Of a stretch of 52,918 nt of DNA, positions 34,848 through 42,275 are shown one piece after another; the stretch's first letter is position 1, and each line of letters begins with the position of its first letter. The notes under the pieces are model-generated. The model ran no database searches, had not been told where the DNA came from, and saw nothing but the letters and a program-made list of their open reading frames with translations. This DNA is from JAGVGK01 sp038064935. GTDB taxonomy: Bacteria > Patescibacteriota > Minisyncoccia > Phycocordibacterales > JACOZG01. The position numbers and the translations under genes are program-made. Where the stretch lies: positions 1-52,918 of the forward strand of contig JBBTRZ010000017.1 of the NCBI GenBank assembly GCA_038064935.1, given 5' to 3'.

Positions 34848-35258
34848 TTACTCCTTGACCCCAAGGGTGGAAGCGATTGTTTCCGCGCTAATCAATTCCT
34901 CTTGGACCAACCGAGCGTACTCGGCAAAGAAATCACTAATTACCCACCGGACGCCTAGCCATTGTTTAGCAACCTTTATCACAATTCCACAAGGGCAACC
35001 AACGACCACATCAGCCAGTACCCCTCCCCAAGGTAGATCCGCTACAGGAATTGTGTAATCTACTTCAAGGTACATCGAATTCTTGGTTGCTGTCCTTTTT
35101 CGAAGCTCCCCTAAAGTTAAATCATCACCTTCATAAGTTTGGTAACCACCGTTAAAGGTTGTACGCCCGCAAACACATTCTGCAAAATCGCTACCGCGAT
35201 CGCAGATCTTGGTCATGATACGATCCAACATATCATTAGTTGCTACAAAATCTGACAC
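34848..35258 (-). CDS. Small cysteine-containing protein of unknown function, cassette-like
   Basis: A 136-residue protein that I do not recognise. It is soluble, with cysteines in ICDRGSDFAECVCGR and VVGCPCGIVIK, and a last helical part (VRWVISDFFAEYARLVQEEL). The start is GTG at 35258, with the strong Shine-Dalgarno AAAGGAAGG 6-14 bases upstream. The gene has its own promoter (35283-35311) and terminator and splits the GT4 and GH57 genes. Its leader shares AACAGAAAGG and AGGTG with the leader of the gene at 48582, unlike the leaderless housekeeping genes around it. It looks like an independently mobile single-gene unit. Confidence 0.7.
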   Translation of the reverse strand: MSDFVATNDMLDRIMTKICDRGSDFAECVCGRTTFNGGYQTYEGDDLTLGELRKRTATKNSMYLEVDYTIPVADLPWGGVLADVVVGCPCGIVIKVAKQWLGVRWVISDFFAEYARLVQEELISAETIASTLGVKE

Positions 35259-35282
35259 GATCCACCTTCCTTTCTGTTTATG

Positions 35283-35311
35283 ATCCTACCCGAATACAAT
35301 CCAAACATCAA
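35283..35311 (-). promoter_or_regulatory. Promoter of the 34848-35258 gene
   Basis: Minus-strand TTGATG (35306-35311), a 17-base spacer and TAGGAT (35283-35288), right behind the GT4 stop. The expected leader is about 17-18 bases and contains AAAGGAAGG. Confidence 0.65.
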
Positions 35312-35312
35312 A

Positions 35313-36521
35313 TCATGCGGCGGCGAGAAGCGATTTATAGACCCCCAGACACTTCGCGGCGGCGGCGGTCCAGGTGACGCTGCGGACTTCCGCGACACCG
35401 TGTTGCCGAAGCGTGCGGTGGAGCGGCGGGTGGCGGAGGACGGTGATAATTTGATTAGCCAATTCTTCGGTGTCCCAGAAGTCAACTTTAAGCGCGTGAC
35501 GCAGGACCTCCGCCACGCCAGATTGATAAGAGATAATCACCGGCGTGCCGTTCATCAGTGACTCAAGCGGCGTGATACCGAATGGTTCCGAGACCGACGG
35601 CAAGACATAGAGATCGGCCGATTGGTAAAGGGCGTCGAGTTCCGCGCCGCGGACGAAACCGGTGAAGATCACGCGATCGGCAATCCCGAGCGCCGCGGCC
35701 TCCCGGAGCACTTGCCCCTCCATGTCGCCCGAGCCGGCAATGATAAAATAAACTTTCGGCTCGAGTTCAAGCACGCGTTTCGCGGCGCGAATAAAATAAT
35801 CGGGACCCTTCTGTAAAGTAATCCGGCCCACGAAAAGGACGATCTTCTCACCGGCCCGCTTCCAGGCCACGAGCCGATCCGGCAGCGGTCGATAATCGCC
35901 CGCCTCGATCCCATTGTGCACCACCGTCACCTTTTCGGCCGGAATACCATAGTGGGTGACAATCATATTTTTCGTCCACTGGCTCACGGCGACCACCGCA
36001 TCGGCCCGACTCATCCCCTCTTTTTCAATCTTATAAACTTCTTCGTTAATCCCCGTTCCGCCAGTGCGGTCAAACTCGGTGGCGTGGACATGGACGACGA
36101 GCGGCTTCCCCGACACTTGTTTGGCGGCGAGGCCGGCCGGGAAAGATAGCCAATCGTGGGCGTGAATAATGTCGAAGGTTTCAGCCGCGGCAATCGCTTT
36201 GGCGAGTAGGCCGTAACGCTTGACTTCCCCGATTAAATCGAGACCATAAATAGTTGGTAGACCGCGCCGCTCGCGAGCGTAACTCTCGCTCGTAATGTAA
36301 GGATAGAGATGGGTCGTCACGGCCCGCGGCGCTACGGCCGGCAAATCAGCAAAACACATCCGAAGCCAATCGGCGTGGGCGTTGACACGCTTAGGTAAGA
36401 CAAAAGTAATCGCCGTGTGAGCGCGCGCGAGCGCGCGGGTGAGGCCGAAACAAGCCGTCCCAAGACCACCGCTATTATGCGGCGGGAATTCCCAGCCAAA
36501 CATCAAGATTCGCACCGGCAT
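35313..36521 (-). CDS. Glycosyltransferase family 4, glycogen-synthase-like
   Basis: A 402-residue GT-B enzyme. The start MPVRILMFGWEFPPHNSGGLGTAC is typical of the GT4/GT5-like synthases found with GH57. HAHDWLSFPAG, VVHNGIEAGDY, LFVGRITLQKG and the donor-site PSVSEPFGITPLESLMNGTPVI follow in order. It probably adds glucose from a nucleotide sugar to an alpha-glucan or transfers a sugar to a lipid. TAAAAT (36531-36536) lies 9 bases before the ATG. Its neighbours GH57, DUF5752 and GH15 suggest one glucan pathway, now split by the small cassette gene. Confidence 0.92.
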   Translation of the reverse strand: MPVRILMFGWEFPPHNSGGLGTACFGLTRALARAHTAITFVLPKRVNAHADWLRMCFADLPAVAPRAVTTHLYPYITSESYARERRGLPTIYGLDLIGEVKRYGLLAKAIAAAETFDIIHAHDWLSFPAGLAAKQVSGKPLVVHVHATEFDRTGGTGINEEVYKIEKEGMSRADAVVAVSQWTKNMIVTHYGIPAEKVTVVHNGIEAGDYRPLPDRLVAWKRAGEKIVLFVGRITLQKGPDYFIRAAKRVLELEPKVYFIIAGSGDMEGQVLREAAALGIADRVIFTGFVRGAELDALYQSADLYVLPSVSEPFGITPLESLMNGTPVIISYQSGVAEVLRHALKVDFWDTEELANQIITVLRHPPLHRTLRQHGVAEVRSVTWTAAAAKCLGVYKSLLAAA

Positions 36522-36530
36522 TGGAATTTT

Positions 36531-36536
36531 ATTTTA
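36531..36536 (-). promoter_or_regulatory. Promoter -10 of GT4
   Basis: TAAAAT on the minus strand, 9 bases before the ATG; no -35 is evident. Leaderless start predicted. Confidence 0.45.
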
Positions 36537-36569
36537 CCGTCACAGCCACTTCATCATACCAAATTTTTA

Positions 36570-37214
36570 TTATTTATTATACATATCAATTTTCCACAGA
36601 TTGGCTTGGGCAGAAAAAAAGAGAATTAAGAGACCGACACCGGCGGTGACTACGAGATAAGGCAAAAGAATTGCCACCTTATCTATACCGACCCAGATTA
36701 AAATTAGGTGAAGAATAATAAAAATTAGTCGGCCTTCCGTCGGACCAATCCCGAGCCATCCCATATTGAAGGCGTTATTTGTACTGACTAGCAAAAAAGT
36801 GTGGACCATGAATCCGCTCGTAATGGCGTATAGCGCAAATAGCCACAAATCAAAGCCGATGAGCAAACCGTAACCGAGCACGATTGCTGTCATAAAAATA
36901 AAATCGAAAAAGTGATCGGCGTAATATCCCCATTTCACCAGTCCCGTGTTCCGATATCTACCCACCGCTCCATCCAACAAATCCGTAAGGTATTGCAGAA
37001 TTACGACAGCGGGGACGCCGAATAAGTAGTTGGGATTGGACACACCAAGATAGAAAAACATCACCATGAACCCACTCCAAACCAAAGTTAAATAAGTGAG
37101 GTGATAAGTTTCTAACCAGCCAGGGAGATGGGGTACAAGGTATGCTTTGAACCGATCTTCGTAATCCTTCAAAAGCCACCGGCCGGTTTTGTCTTTTAAA
37201 GCCATGTCTGACAT
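36570..37214 (-). CDS. CDP-alcohol phosphatidyltransferase family membrane protein
   Basis: A 214-residue polytopic membrane enzyme. The family motif appears as TDLLDGAVGRYRNTGLVKWG then YYADHFFDF, i.e. DxxDGxxGR with glycine where most members have alanine, plus the two distal aspartates. It should join a CDP-activated lipid or alcohol to an acceptor. It is diverged from the PgsA-like protein at 18347-18919. Long AT-rich helical segments fill the rest. ATGs at 37214 and 37205 are both possible; TTGACC about 20 bases upstream may be a -35. Confidence 0.82.
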   Translation of the reverse strand: MSDMALKDKTGRWLLKDYEDRFKAYLVPHLPGWLETYHLTYLTLVWSGFMVMFFYLGVSNPNYLFGVPAVVILQYLTDLLDGAVGRYRNTGLVKWGYYADHFFDFIFMTAIVLGYGLLIGFDLWLFALYAITSGFMVHTFLLVSTNNAFNMGWLGIGPTEGRLIFIILHLILIWVGIDKVAILLPYLVVTAGVGLLILFFSAQANLWKIDMYNK

Positions 37215-37323
37215 ACATCTATAATTTAGCAGGTCAAACCCAAAAAGTCATGAGTTGTCGGCCTCCGCCTTTCGAATCTTGACTCGAACTCCAATACTCG
37301 CGATTACTTCATCCCGCTCCGAA

Positions 37324-37394
37324 CTGCGGGACTTGGACTCGAACCAAGATAGCCAGGTCCAAAACCTGGAGTCCTACCATTAGACGATCCCGCA
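37324..37394 (-). tRNA. trnQ: tRNA-Gln (anticodon UUG)
   Basis: Read on the minus strand it folds as a full cloverleaf: acceptor TGCGGGA with TCCCGCA, D-arm GTC TAATGGTAG GAC, anticodon stem CCAGG/CCTGG with loop TTTTGGA (anticodon TTG), and T-arm CTTGG TTCGAGT CCAAG. U1-A72 and G73 are glutaminyl identity features. CCA is not encoded. A perfect TATAAT (minus strand, 37419-37424) lies 24 bases upstream. Confidence 0.93.
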
Positions 37395-37426
37395 AAATTA
37401 TCAGCTAAAACTGTGTACATTATAAT

Positions 37427-37442
37427 TACCATTAGACCCGCC
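37427..37442 (-). pseudogene. Fragment resembling the 5' part of tRNA-Gln
   Basis: On the plus strand TACCATTAGAC (37427-37437) repeats exactly the tRNA D-arm region (37375-37385) and is followed by CCGCC where the tRNA has GATCCCGC. It looks like a degenerate copy of the first 20 bases of the tRNA gene, 50 bases upstream of the intact one. Confidence 0.45.
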
Positions 37443-37474
37443 TCGCGTCGACAAGCTCCGCGAGTCGAGGCGGG
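37437..37474. repeat. GC-rich palindrome between dnaX and tRNA-Gln
   Basis: CCCGCCTCG (37437-37445) and CGAGGCGGG (37466-37474) are perfect 9-base arms. The arms match the CCCGCCTCG that opens the valS insert, so this is an intergenic member of the same family. It may also end dnaX transcription, although no T-run follows. Confidence 0.55.
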
Positions 37475-37503
37475 CGAGCCGGCAAGATAAGAGTTACTTT
37501 ACC

Positions 37504-38550
37504 TTAGACCTGTTTCGCTAGCAAACCGACAATGCGCAGGATGGCGAGTTCGAGTGGAAGTTCAGGGAGATAGGAACGGCCGAGTTCATCGTAAGTGACG
37601 AGCAATTCGCGGAGAATGAGCGAGAGCGCCGTTGATTCCGGGCGCGCGGCGAGTCGCTCAACGAATTGCCGCTCAGCCTCCGCAAATGGGGTGATGATTT
37701 CCCGGCCGACGGCCGGCGCGAATTTGAGAAACATCGCCGCGCGGATAAGGTTGAGTGTGAGCTTGAGAAAAATTCTCGGATCCCGATGCGCGTCAGCCGC
37801 GCGCTTCACGACGCCGAGCGTCGCGTCCGTGTCTCGGCTCACTAAACCTTCGATGAATTGAAAAATCAATTCCCCGGGCGGCGCGCCGGAGACGGAAGCG
37901 ACGAGGTCGGCCGTGATCTTTTTATTCGCCGTCGCGCCAAAAGCTTTTTGCAGCACCCCGAGCGCGTCGCGATAAGACCCGTCGCCGAGGAGAGCGATGA
38001 GGTCGGTCGCCGCGAGGTCGAGCTTTCGCCCTTCCGCCTTTGCTGCATTAGTGATTACCGTCCGCAGTTCATCGAGCCCGGGTTTGCGGAAAGTGAACGA
38101 CTGACAACGCGAGACGATAGTCTCGGGTAATTTGTGGAATTCAGTCGTTGCGAGGATAAAAATCACATGCGCCGGCGGTTCCTCGAGTGTCTTCAAGAGC
38201 GCGTTGAAGGCCTCTTTCGTCAACATGTGGACTTCATCTACGATGTAGACTTTGTATTTAGAGGCGAAGGGCAGAGTTAGCACCGCCTCCCGCAATTCGC
38301 GAATCTCATCAATCCCGCGACTCGAGGCGGCGTCAATCTCATAGAGATCGTCAGGCGAAGTGTCGAGCTCCCTGGCAAAAATGCGGGCGACGGAGGTCTT
38401 GCCCGTACCCCGCGCGCCGGCGAAGAGATAAGCGTGACCAACCGTCCCCTGCTTGATCGAACCTTCGAGTACTTGAATGATCGGTTCTTGACCAACCACT
38501 TCGGCAAAACTGCCGGGGCGATATTTACGATAGAGGGCGAGCTCGGACAT
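37504..38550 (-). CDS. dnaX: DNA polymerase III gamma-type subunit (DnaX), short form
   Basis: The clamp-loader ATPase, 348 residues. Walker A is GARGTGKT (45-52), then EIDAASSRGIDEIRELRE, Walker B VYIVDEVHML, sensor ATTEFHKLPETIVSRCQSF. The four-cysteine zinc module that normally sits between the P-loop helix and EIDAAS is missing: the chain goes directly ARIFARELDTSPDDLYEIDAAS. There is no tau extension. TGT-TATACT lies 7 bases before the ATG, inside the end of dus, whose coding region it overlaps by 26 bases. Confidence 0.93.
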   Translation of the reverse strand: MSELALYRKYRPGSFAEVVGQEPIIQVLEGSIKQGTVGHAYLFAGARGTGKTSVARIFARELDTSPDDLYEIDAASSRGIDEIRELREAVLTLPFASKYKVYIVDEVHMLTKEAFNALLKTLEEPPAHVIFILATTEFHKLPETIVSRCQSFTFRKPGLDELRTVITNAAKAEGRKLDLAATDLIALLGDGSYRDALGVLQKAFGATANKKITADLVASVSGAPPGELIFQFIEGLVSRDTDATLGVVKRAADAHRDPRIFLKLTLNLIRAAMFLKFAPAVGREIITPFAEAERQFVERLAARPESTALSLILRELLVTYDELGRSYLPELPLELAILRIVGLLAKQV

Positions 38551-39613
38551 GGGAGTCAGTATAACACTCGTTAATTATTTCTTCGACTGTCGCCGCGTCC
38601 GGGGCCAACATAAGTTTTTGACGAAATTTATCGGCTCCGTCGACGCCGGACAAATACGCCTTAAAATGTTTCTTCATAATCGCAAAACTTTTATATTGTC
38701 CGAGTAATTGGTCGAAGAGTTTGGTGTGTTCGAGTAAAATGCGCAAACGCGTTTTCATGTCAGGCAAATCAGAATGTAATTGCCTGCTCCCGGTCAACGA
38801 GGGGAAGTCGCGACCAATCACATTCTGATTTGCCTTAAATAACCACGGGTTGCCGAAAATCGCCCGGCCGAGCATAGCGCCGTCAGCGCCCGTCTCCGCC
38901 ACACGGCGGTAAGCATCAGCGACATCGGTCAGATCGCCATTACCAAAAATTAAAGTCGAGCTACCGAGCGCGTCGCGAATCTTAATCGCCTCTTTAACTC
39001 GTTCCCAGCGCGCGGGTACTTTCGACATTTCTTTCCTAATTCGAGCATGAAGCGTAATCACGGCTGGGGCTTCGGCGAGGAGCGCGGGCAACCAATTTTC
39101 CAATTCATCGTGATTGTAACCAAGTCGCGTTTTCACCGAGACTGGCATCCGCCGGCCCGCCTTGCCGTCGGGCAGGCCGGCGGAGGCGACGCCGCGTTTC
39201 GCGGCGCGAATTATCTCTCGAGCGAGCGTCGGATTCTTAATCAAGGCCGCCCCAGCGCCCTGCCGCTCGATCGTCCGATCAGGGCAACCCATATTGATAT
39301 CGAGTCCATCGAAGCCGAGCGATGTTATCAATGCCGCGGCTTCTTCCATTTTAGTCGGATTGGCGCCGAAGAGCTGAGCAACGATTGGCCGTTCGGCCTC
39401 GGTAAACTGGAGATCAATCAGCAGTTTCTCGCGGCCAACGGGATGACACAAGCCATCAGCCGAGACAAACTCGGTCCACATCACAAACGGCGTCGCAGCC
39501 GACTCACTTTTACTATACTTCGCGATAATCCGCCGAAAAGCCGCATCCGTCACATCGGCCATCGGCGCGAGCGCCATAATTGGCCGCGACAATTTATTCC
39601 AAAAATTTTCCAT
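38525..39613 (-). CDS. dus: tRNA-dihydrouridine synthase
   Basis: An FMN enzyme of 362 residues that reduces uridines in the tRNA D-loop. The start region is PIMALAPMADVTDAAFRR, and the catalytic cysteine lies in DINMGCPDRTIERQGAGAAL. VKTRLGY, HAR, and GNGDLTD with GAMLGRAIFGNPWLF follow. Two palindromic inserts lengthen it: SAGLPDGKAGRR before MPVSVKTRLG, and about 24 residues (NQNVIGRDFPSLTGSRQLHS...) after GNPWLFKA. The ATG at 39613 overlaps the rseP stop as TGATG, so rseP and dus are coupled. Confidence 0.93.
   Translation of the reverse strand: MENFWNKLSRPIMALAPMADVTDAAFRRIIAKYSKSESAATPFVMWTEFVSADGLCHPVGREKLLIDLQFTEAERPIVAQLFGANPTKMEEAAALITSLGFDGLDINMGCPDRTIERQGAGAALIKNPTLAREIIRAAKRGVASAGLPDGKAGRRMPVSVKTRLGYNHDELENWLPALLAEAPAVITLHARIRKEMSKVPARWERVKEAIKIRDALGSSTLIFGNGDLTDVADAYRRVAETGADGAMLGRAIFGNPWLFKANQNVIGRDFPSLTGSRQLHSDLPDMKTRLRILLEHTKLFDQLLGQYKSFAIMKKHFKAYLSGVDGADKFRQKLMLAPDAATVEEIINECYTDSHVRARPLS
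38558..38563 (-). promoter_or_regulatory. Extended -10 promoter of dnaX
   Basis: TGT then TATACT on the minus strand, 7 bases before the dnaX ATG and within the 3' part of dus. Leaderless start predicted. Confidence 0.6.
38762..38835. repeat. 21-base inverted repeat inside dus
   Basis: Arms at 38762-38782 and 38815-38835 match as reverse complements at 20 of 21 positions (core GGCAAATCAGAATGT), with a 32-base loop. The element encodes NQNVIGRDFPSL...HSDLPD within Dus, at a place with no such residues in typical enzymes. Confidence 0.85.
39149..39183. repeat. GC-rich palindromic insert inside dus
   Basis: Perfect 9-base arms CCGCCGGCC (39149-39157) and GGCCGGCGG (39175-39183). On the coding strand it reads CCTGCCCGACGGCAAGGCGG, the best-preserved member of the family, and encodes AGLPDGKAGRR. 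Confidence 0.75.
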
Positions 39614-40734
39614 CAACTGAAAAATTTGAGGATGTCGCTCCAGGTGACGAGGAGCATGAGTCCCATGAGGACAACAAAGCCGCCTAAGTTGAAAGCGTTA
39701 GCCACTTTCGGTCTGATCGGCGAGCCCTTAACCTTTTCAATCAAGAGAAAGAGGAGCCGGCCGCCGTCGAGGGCGGGAATAGGCAGGAGATTCAAGACGG
39801 CTAAATTGATGGAGAGCAGCGCGGTGAAGAAGAGAAGGTAACCGAAACCAAGGGCTGTGGCGTCGCCCACTAGACCGACCAAACCAACCGGCCCGGTGAG
39901 TTGCGCCAATGTCCCCGACCGATCATGGAAAAGATTAAGGAGAAGGGAACCGAAACCGATGACCACCGAACTCGCGATGTGCCAAGTACTTTGTGCCCCG
40001 GCCAAAATGGCCCGCGGCAGTGGCAGTTTGAGATTACCGATGGTCACGAGGCCAACACCAATCGCCGGCGTCCCACTGGCGCCGATATTCGCCGGCCGGA
40101 CCGACCGCTCGGTAATAGTTGGTTTGATGTTCGGGCCATCGGCTCGAATATAGCCCACAATAATTTCGGAAGTGGCATGGGTCGCGATAAAAACCTGAAT
40201 CGCCTCAATGGTCGGGGCCGTTAAACGCTCGCCGTTCACTCGAAGCGAGATAATTCGATCGCCCACTGTGAGCCCGGCGGCGGAGGCCGGTGAATTCGCT
40301 TCCACCGCGGTGATGGTTACCTGGGGATCATTGAGCGCGTAACCGGTGGGGACAGTATCGGCTTGCGTCGGGAGGCCGGTCGTCGTGAAGGCGAGAATGA
40401 GGAGGAACCAAGCGAGGATTAAATTAGCCGTCACACCGGCCACCAGCACCGCGGCCTGAATCCACTTAGGTTGCACATTGATCGCTCGCGCCCGGTCGGA
40501 ACCGGTGAGCGATTCCTCATCGGGATTCTCACCGTGAATCTTGACGAAGCCGCCGAAGGGAATGAGATTGAGCGAATAGGTGGTCTCACCGCGCCGAATC
40601 CCAAAGAGACGCGGCGGGAAACCGAGGCCGAATTCATCCACCCGAATCCCCGATCGTTTCGCCACGAAAAAATGCCCAAACTCATGGGACAAGATGAGCA
40701 AACCGAGAATGATGAGGAAAATGATGATGGTCAT
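39613..40734 (-). CDS. rseP: Site-2 protease RseP (RIP metalloprotease)
   Basis: A 373-residue intramembrane zinc protease. The active-site HEFGH is at 17-21 in the first helix, followed by FFVAKRSGIRVDEFGLGFPPRLFGI. A PDZ-like segment (ITAVEANSPASAAGLTVGDRIISL) occupies the middle and the third zinc ligand is in LPIPALDGGRLLFLLIE. It cuts transmembrane anti-sigma factors or signal peptides. It lies 17 bases after frr and overlaps dus. Confidence 0.95.
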   Translation of the reverse strand: MTIIIFLIILGLLILSHEFGHFFVAKRSGIRVDEFGLGFPPRLFGIRRGETTYSLNLIPFGGFVKIHGENPDEESLTGSDRARAINVQPKWIQAAVLVAGVTANLILAWFLLILAFTTTGLPTQADTVPTGYALNDPQVTITAVEANSPASAAGLTVGDRIISLRVNGERLTAPTIEAIQVFIATHATSEIIVGYIRADGPNIKPTITERSVRPANIGASGTPAIGVGLVTIGNLKLPLPRAILAGAQSTWHIASSVVIGFGSLLLNLFHDRSGTLAQLTGPVGLVGLVGDATALGFGYLLFFTALLSINLAVLNLLPIPALDGGRLLFLLIEKVKGSPIRPKVANAFNLGGFVVLMGLMLLVTWSDILKFFS

Positions 40735-40751
40735 TGACGGTTGGGGATAAA

Positions 40752-41303
40752 CTAATTAGAAATCACGGTTTCTTTTTTCGCCCTGATCTCTTCCAAAGTA
40801 GCGTTACTTTTATCAACAATTTTTTGCAGTTCATCTTTGGCCCGGAATTTATCATCCTCGGCCACGGTCCCCGCGCGTTCGGCTTCTTGCACCGTACTCC
40901 AAATCTTGTCTCGAGTCTGACGCACCGAAACTCGCGCCTCTTCAAATTTCGCATTAACCACTTTTATAAGGCGCTCTCGGCTCTCGGTCGTAAGCTCGGG
41001 GAAGGTTACGCGGATGCCCGTCTGATCACCCGATATCGAGAGACCAAGATTCTCGGCGGTGATGGCGCTTTCGACCTCCTTCATCTGCGCCTTATCCCAC
41101 GGTGTGATCCGGAGTGTCCGGGCATCCTCAATCGTTACCGCCGCCACTTGCTTGAGCGGCAATTTCGCCCCATAAGAATTCACCTCGACTCGATCAAGTA
41201 AGAATGGTGTCGCCCGCCCGGTCCGCACACTGTGATATTCAGTCTTCAACCATTCCTCAATCTCCTTCAGCTTCGCTTTCGTCAAATTAAAATCGTAGAT
41301 CAT
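40752..41303 (-). CDS. frr: Ribosome recycling factor
   Basis: A 183-residue protein that splits post-termination ribosomes with EF-G. The hallmark VRTGRATPFLLDRVEVNSYGAKLPLKQVA and the helical hairpin ESRERLIKVVNAKFEEARVSVRQTRD are intact. Length is normal. In many bacteria frr lies near rseP, as here. No clear Shine-Dalgarno sequence or promoter precedes the ATG. A small AT-rich membrane protein gene lies 25 bases upstream. Confidence 0.96.
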   Translation of the reverse strand: MIYDFNLTKAKLKEIEEWLKTEYHSVRTGRATPFLLDRVEVNSYGAKLPLKQVAAVTIEDARTLRITPWDKAQMKEVESAITAENLGLSISGDQTGIRVTFPELTTESRERLIKVVNAKFEEARVSVRQTRDKIWSTVQEAERAGTVAEDDKFRAKDELQKIVDKSNATLEEIRAKKETVISN

Positions 41304-41328
41304 AGTTATTTTTGGTGGTCGTAATTAT

Positions 41329-41676
41329 TTAGGGTCTAAGTAGTGGATCTGTCAATATACTAGGATTATCCATGATTCGAGCTCGTGATACCGTTTGTAA
41401 TTGATAAAGTGAAAAAATAACTATAAAAGCAACTACTATGAATAATAGAATCGTTTTAGTTAATTTTTCTTTGTCCCCTATTTCAGCAACTTTGATAAAC
41501 TTTTTACTAGCCCACCATATCCAACAAACTATGGCCGTTAATATAACAAACACACCTAATAATTCTGAAAAACTAAATACAACTGAGAAATTGAGGAATA
41601 ATAACAGGGCGATTAAAATTGAGAAAATAATGACTATTGGCCTTATTATCTTTAAAAATTTAGTTGAGGGATTCAT
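41329..41676 (-). CDS. Small AT-rich membrane protein
   Basis: A 115-residue protein with three predicted membrane helices (about 12-34, 38-57 and 75-92), a basic loop (SKKFIKVAEIGDKEKLTK) and a polar C-terminus ending in DPLLRP. I do not recognise a family. Its low GC, well below frr and rseP, suggests recent acquisition or weak constraint. It stands alone between frr and a toxin-antitoxin pair. Confidence 0.5.
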   Translation of the reverse strand: MNPSTKFLKIIRPIVIIFSILIALLLFLNFSVVFSFSELLGVFVILTAIVCWIWWASKKFIKVAEIGDKEKLTKTILLFIVVAFIVIFSLYQLQTVSRARIMDNPSILTDPLLRP

Positions 41677-41757
41677 ATTTTAAAATATTAATTAATAATC
41701 TTCTACTTATATTTATTTATACGGTGTCTATTCTACCATTCTACCACAAACAAACAT

Positions 41758-42042
41758 TCAACGATTCCACCGTTGTTGAAAATTTACATAAACTTTTGAG
41801 CGGTGGCCGGCCGCTACAATATTAATCAAGTGTTCTTTTTGTTTAATTTCGTACAAAACCCGATAATCCCCAACCTGTAACTTGAATACTCCAGCTAGAG
41901 TATAGCTCAAAGGAATGGGTGTAATGTTAGGAAAATTTTCCTCTACCCAAGCTAGTTTGGTTAACACCCTTTCATTAACGGCTCGATCAAGATGAAGTAA
42001 ATCATCTTCGGCTTCTGGTTCAAAATTAATTTGCCAAGACAT
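41758..42042 (-). CDS. RelE/ParE-family toxin
   Basis: A 94-residue toxin of the RelE/ParE fold: WQINFEPEAEDDLLHLDRAVNERVLTKLAW, then YTLAGVFKLQVGDYRVLYEI, and IVAAGHRSKVY at the end. The conserved core GDYRVLYE and a C-terminal histidine-arginine segment typical of mRNA interferases are present, so it may be active. Its ATG overlaps the antitoxin stop by one base. It is the intact counterpart of the broken frame at 1324-1608. Confidence 0.88.
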   Translation of the reverse strand: MSWQINFEPEAEDDLLHLDRAVNERVLTKLAWVEENFPNITPIPLSYTLAGVFKLQVGDYRVLYEIKQKEHLINIVAAGHRSKVYVNFQQRWNR

Positions 42043-42245
42043 TAGGCAAGCAACCTCTTCCTAACTTGAGCGAGGGAGCGAGTTTTGTGCACTCTTCGAG
42101 ATTTGATTTTCTCCAATCGTTCGATCACCCAATTTTGCAATTCCAAACCTTGATCGGGGTCAGTGAAGACATCATGCACCGATTCGGCCACTGATTGTTT
42201 AATAATTTGCCTAAGATCTTGATCTTTTATAGTTGCAATGGACAT
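42042..42245 (-). CDS. Antitoxin of the RelE-type pair
   Basis: A 67-residue charged helical protein (IKDQDLRQIIKQSVAESVHDVFTD, LELQNWVIERLEKIKSRRVH) that overlaps the downstream toxin by one base. The ordering, size and helices fit a RelB/Phd-like antitoxin, though a DNA-binding domain is not evident. A TTGAAT/TGA-TAGTAT promoter with a 16-base spacer places the -10 (42252-42257) 6 bases before the ATG. Confidence 0.75.
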   Translation of the reverse strand: MSIATIKDQDLRQIIKQSVAESVHDVFTDPDQGLELQNWVIERLEKIKSRRVHKTRSLAQVRKRLLA

Positions 42246-42275
42246 ATGAGTATACTATCAAGTTTCAGTAAATAT

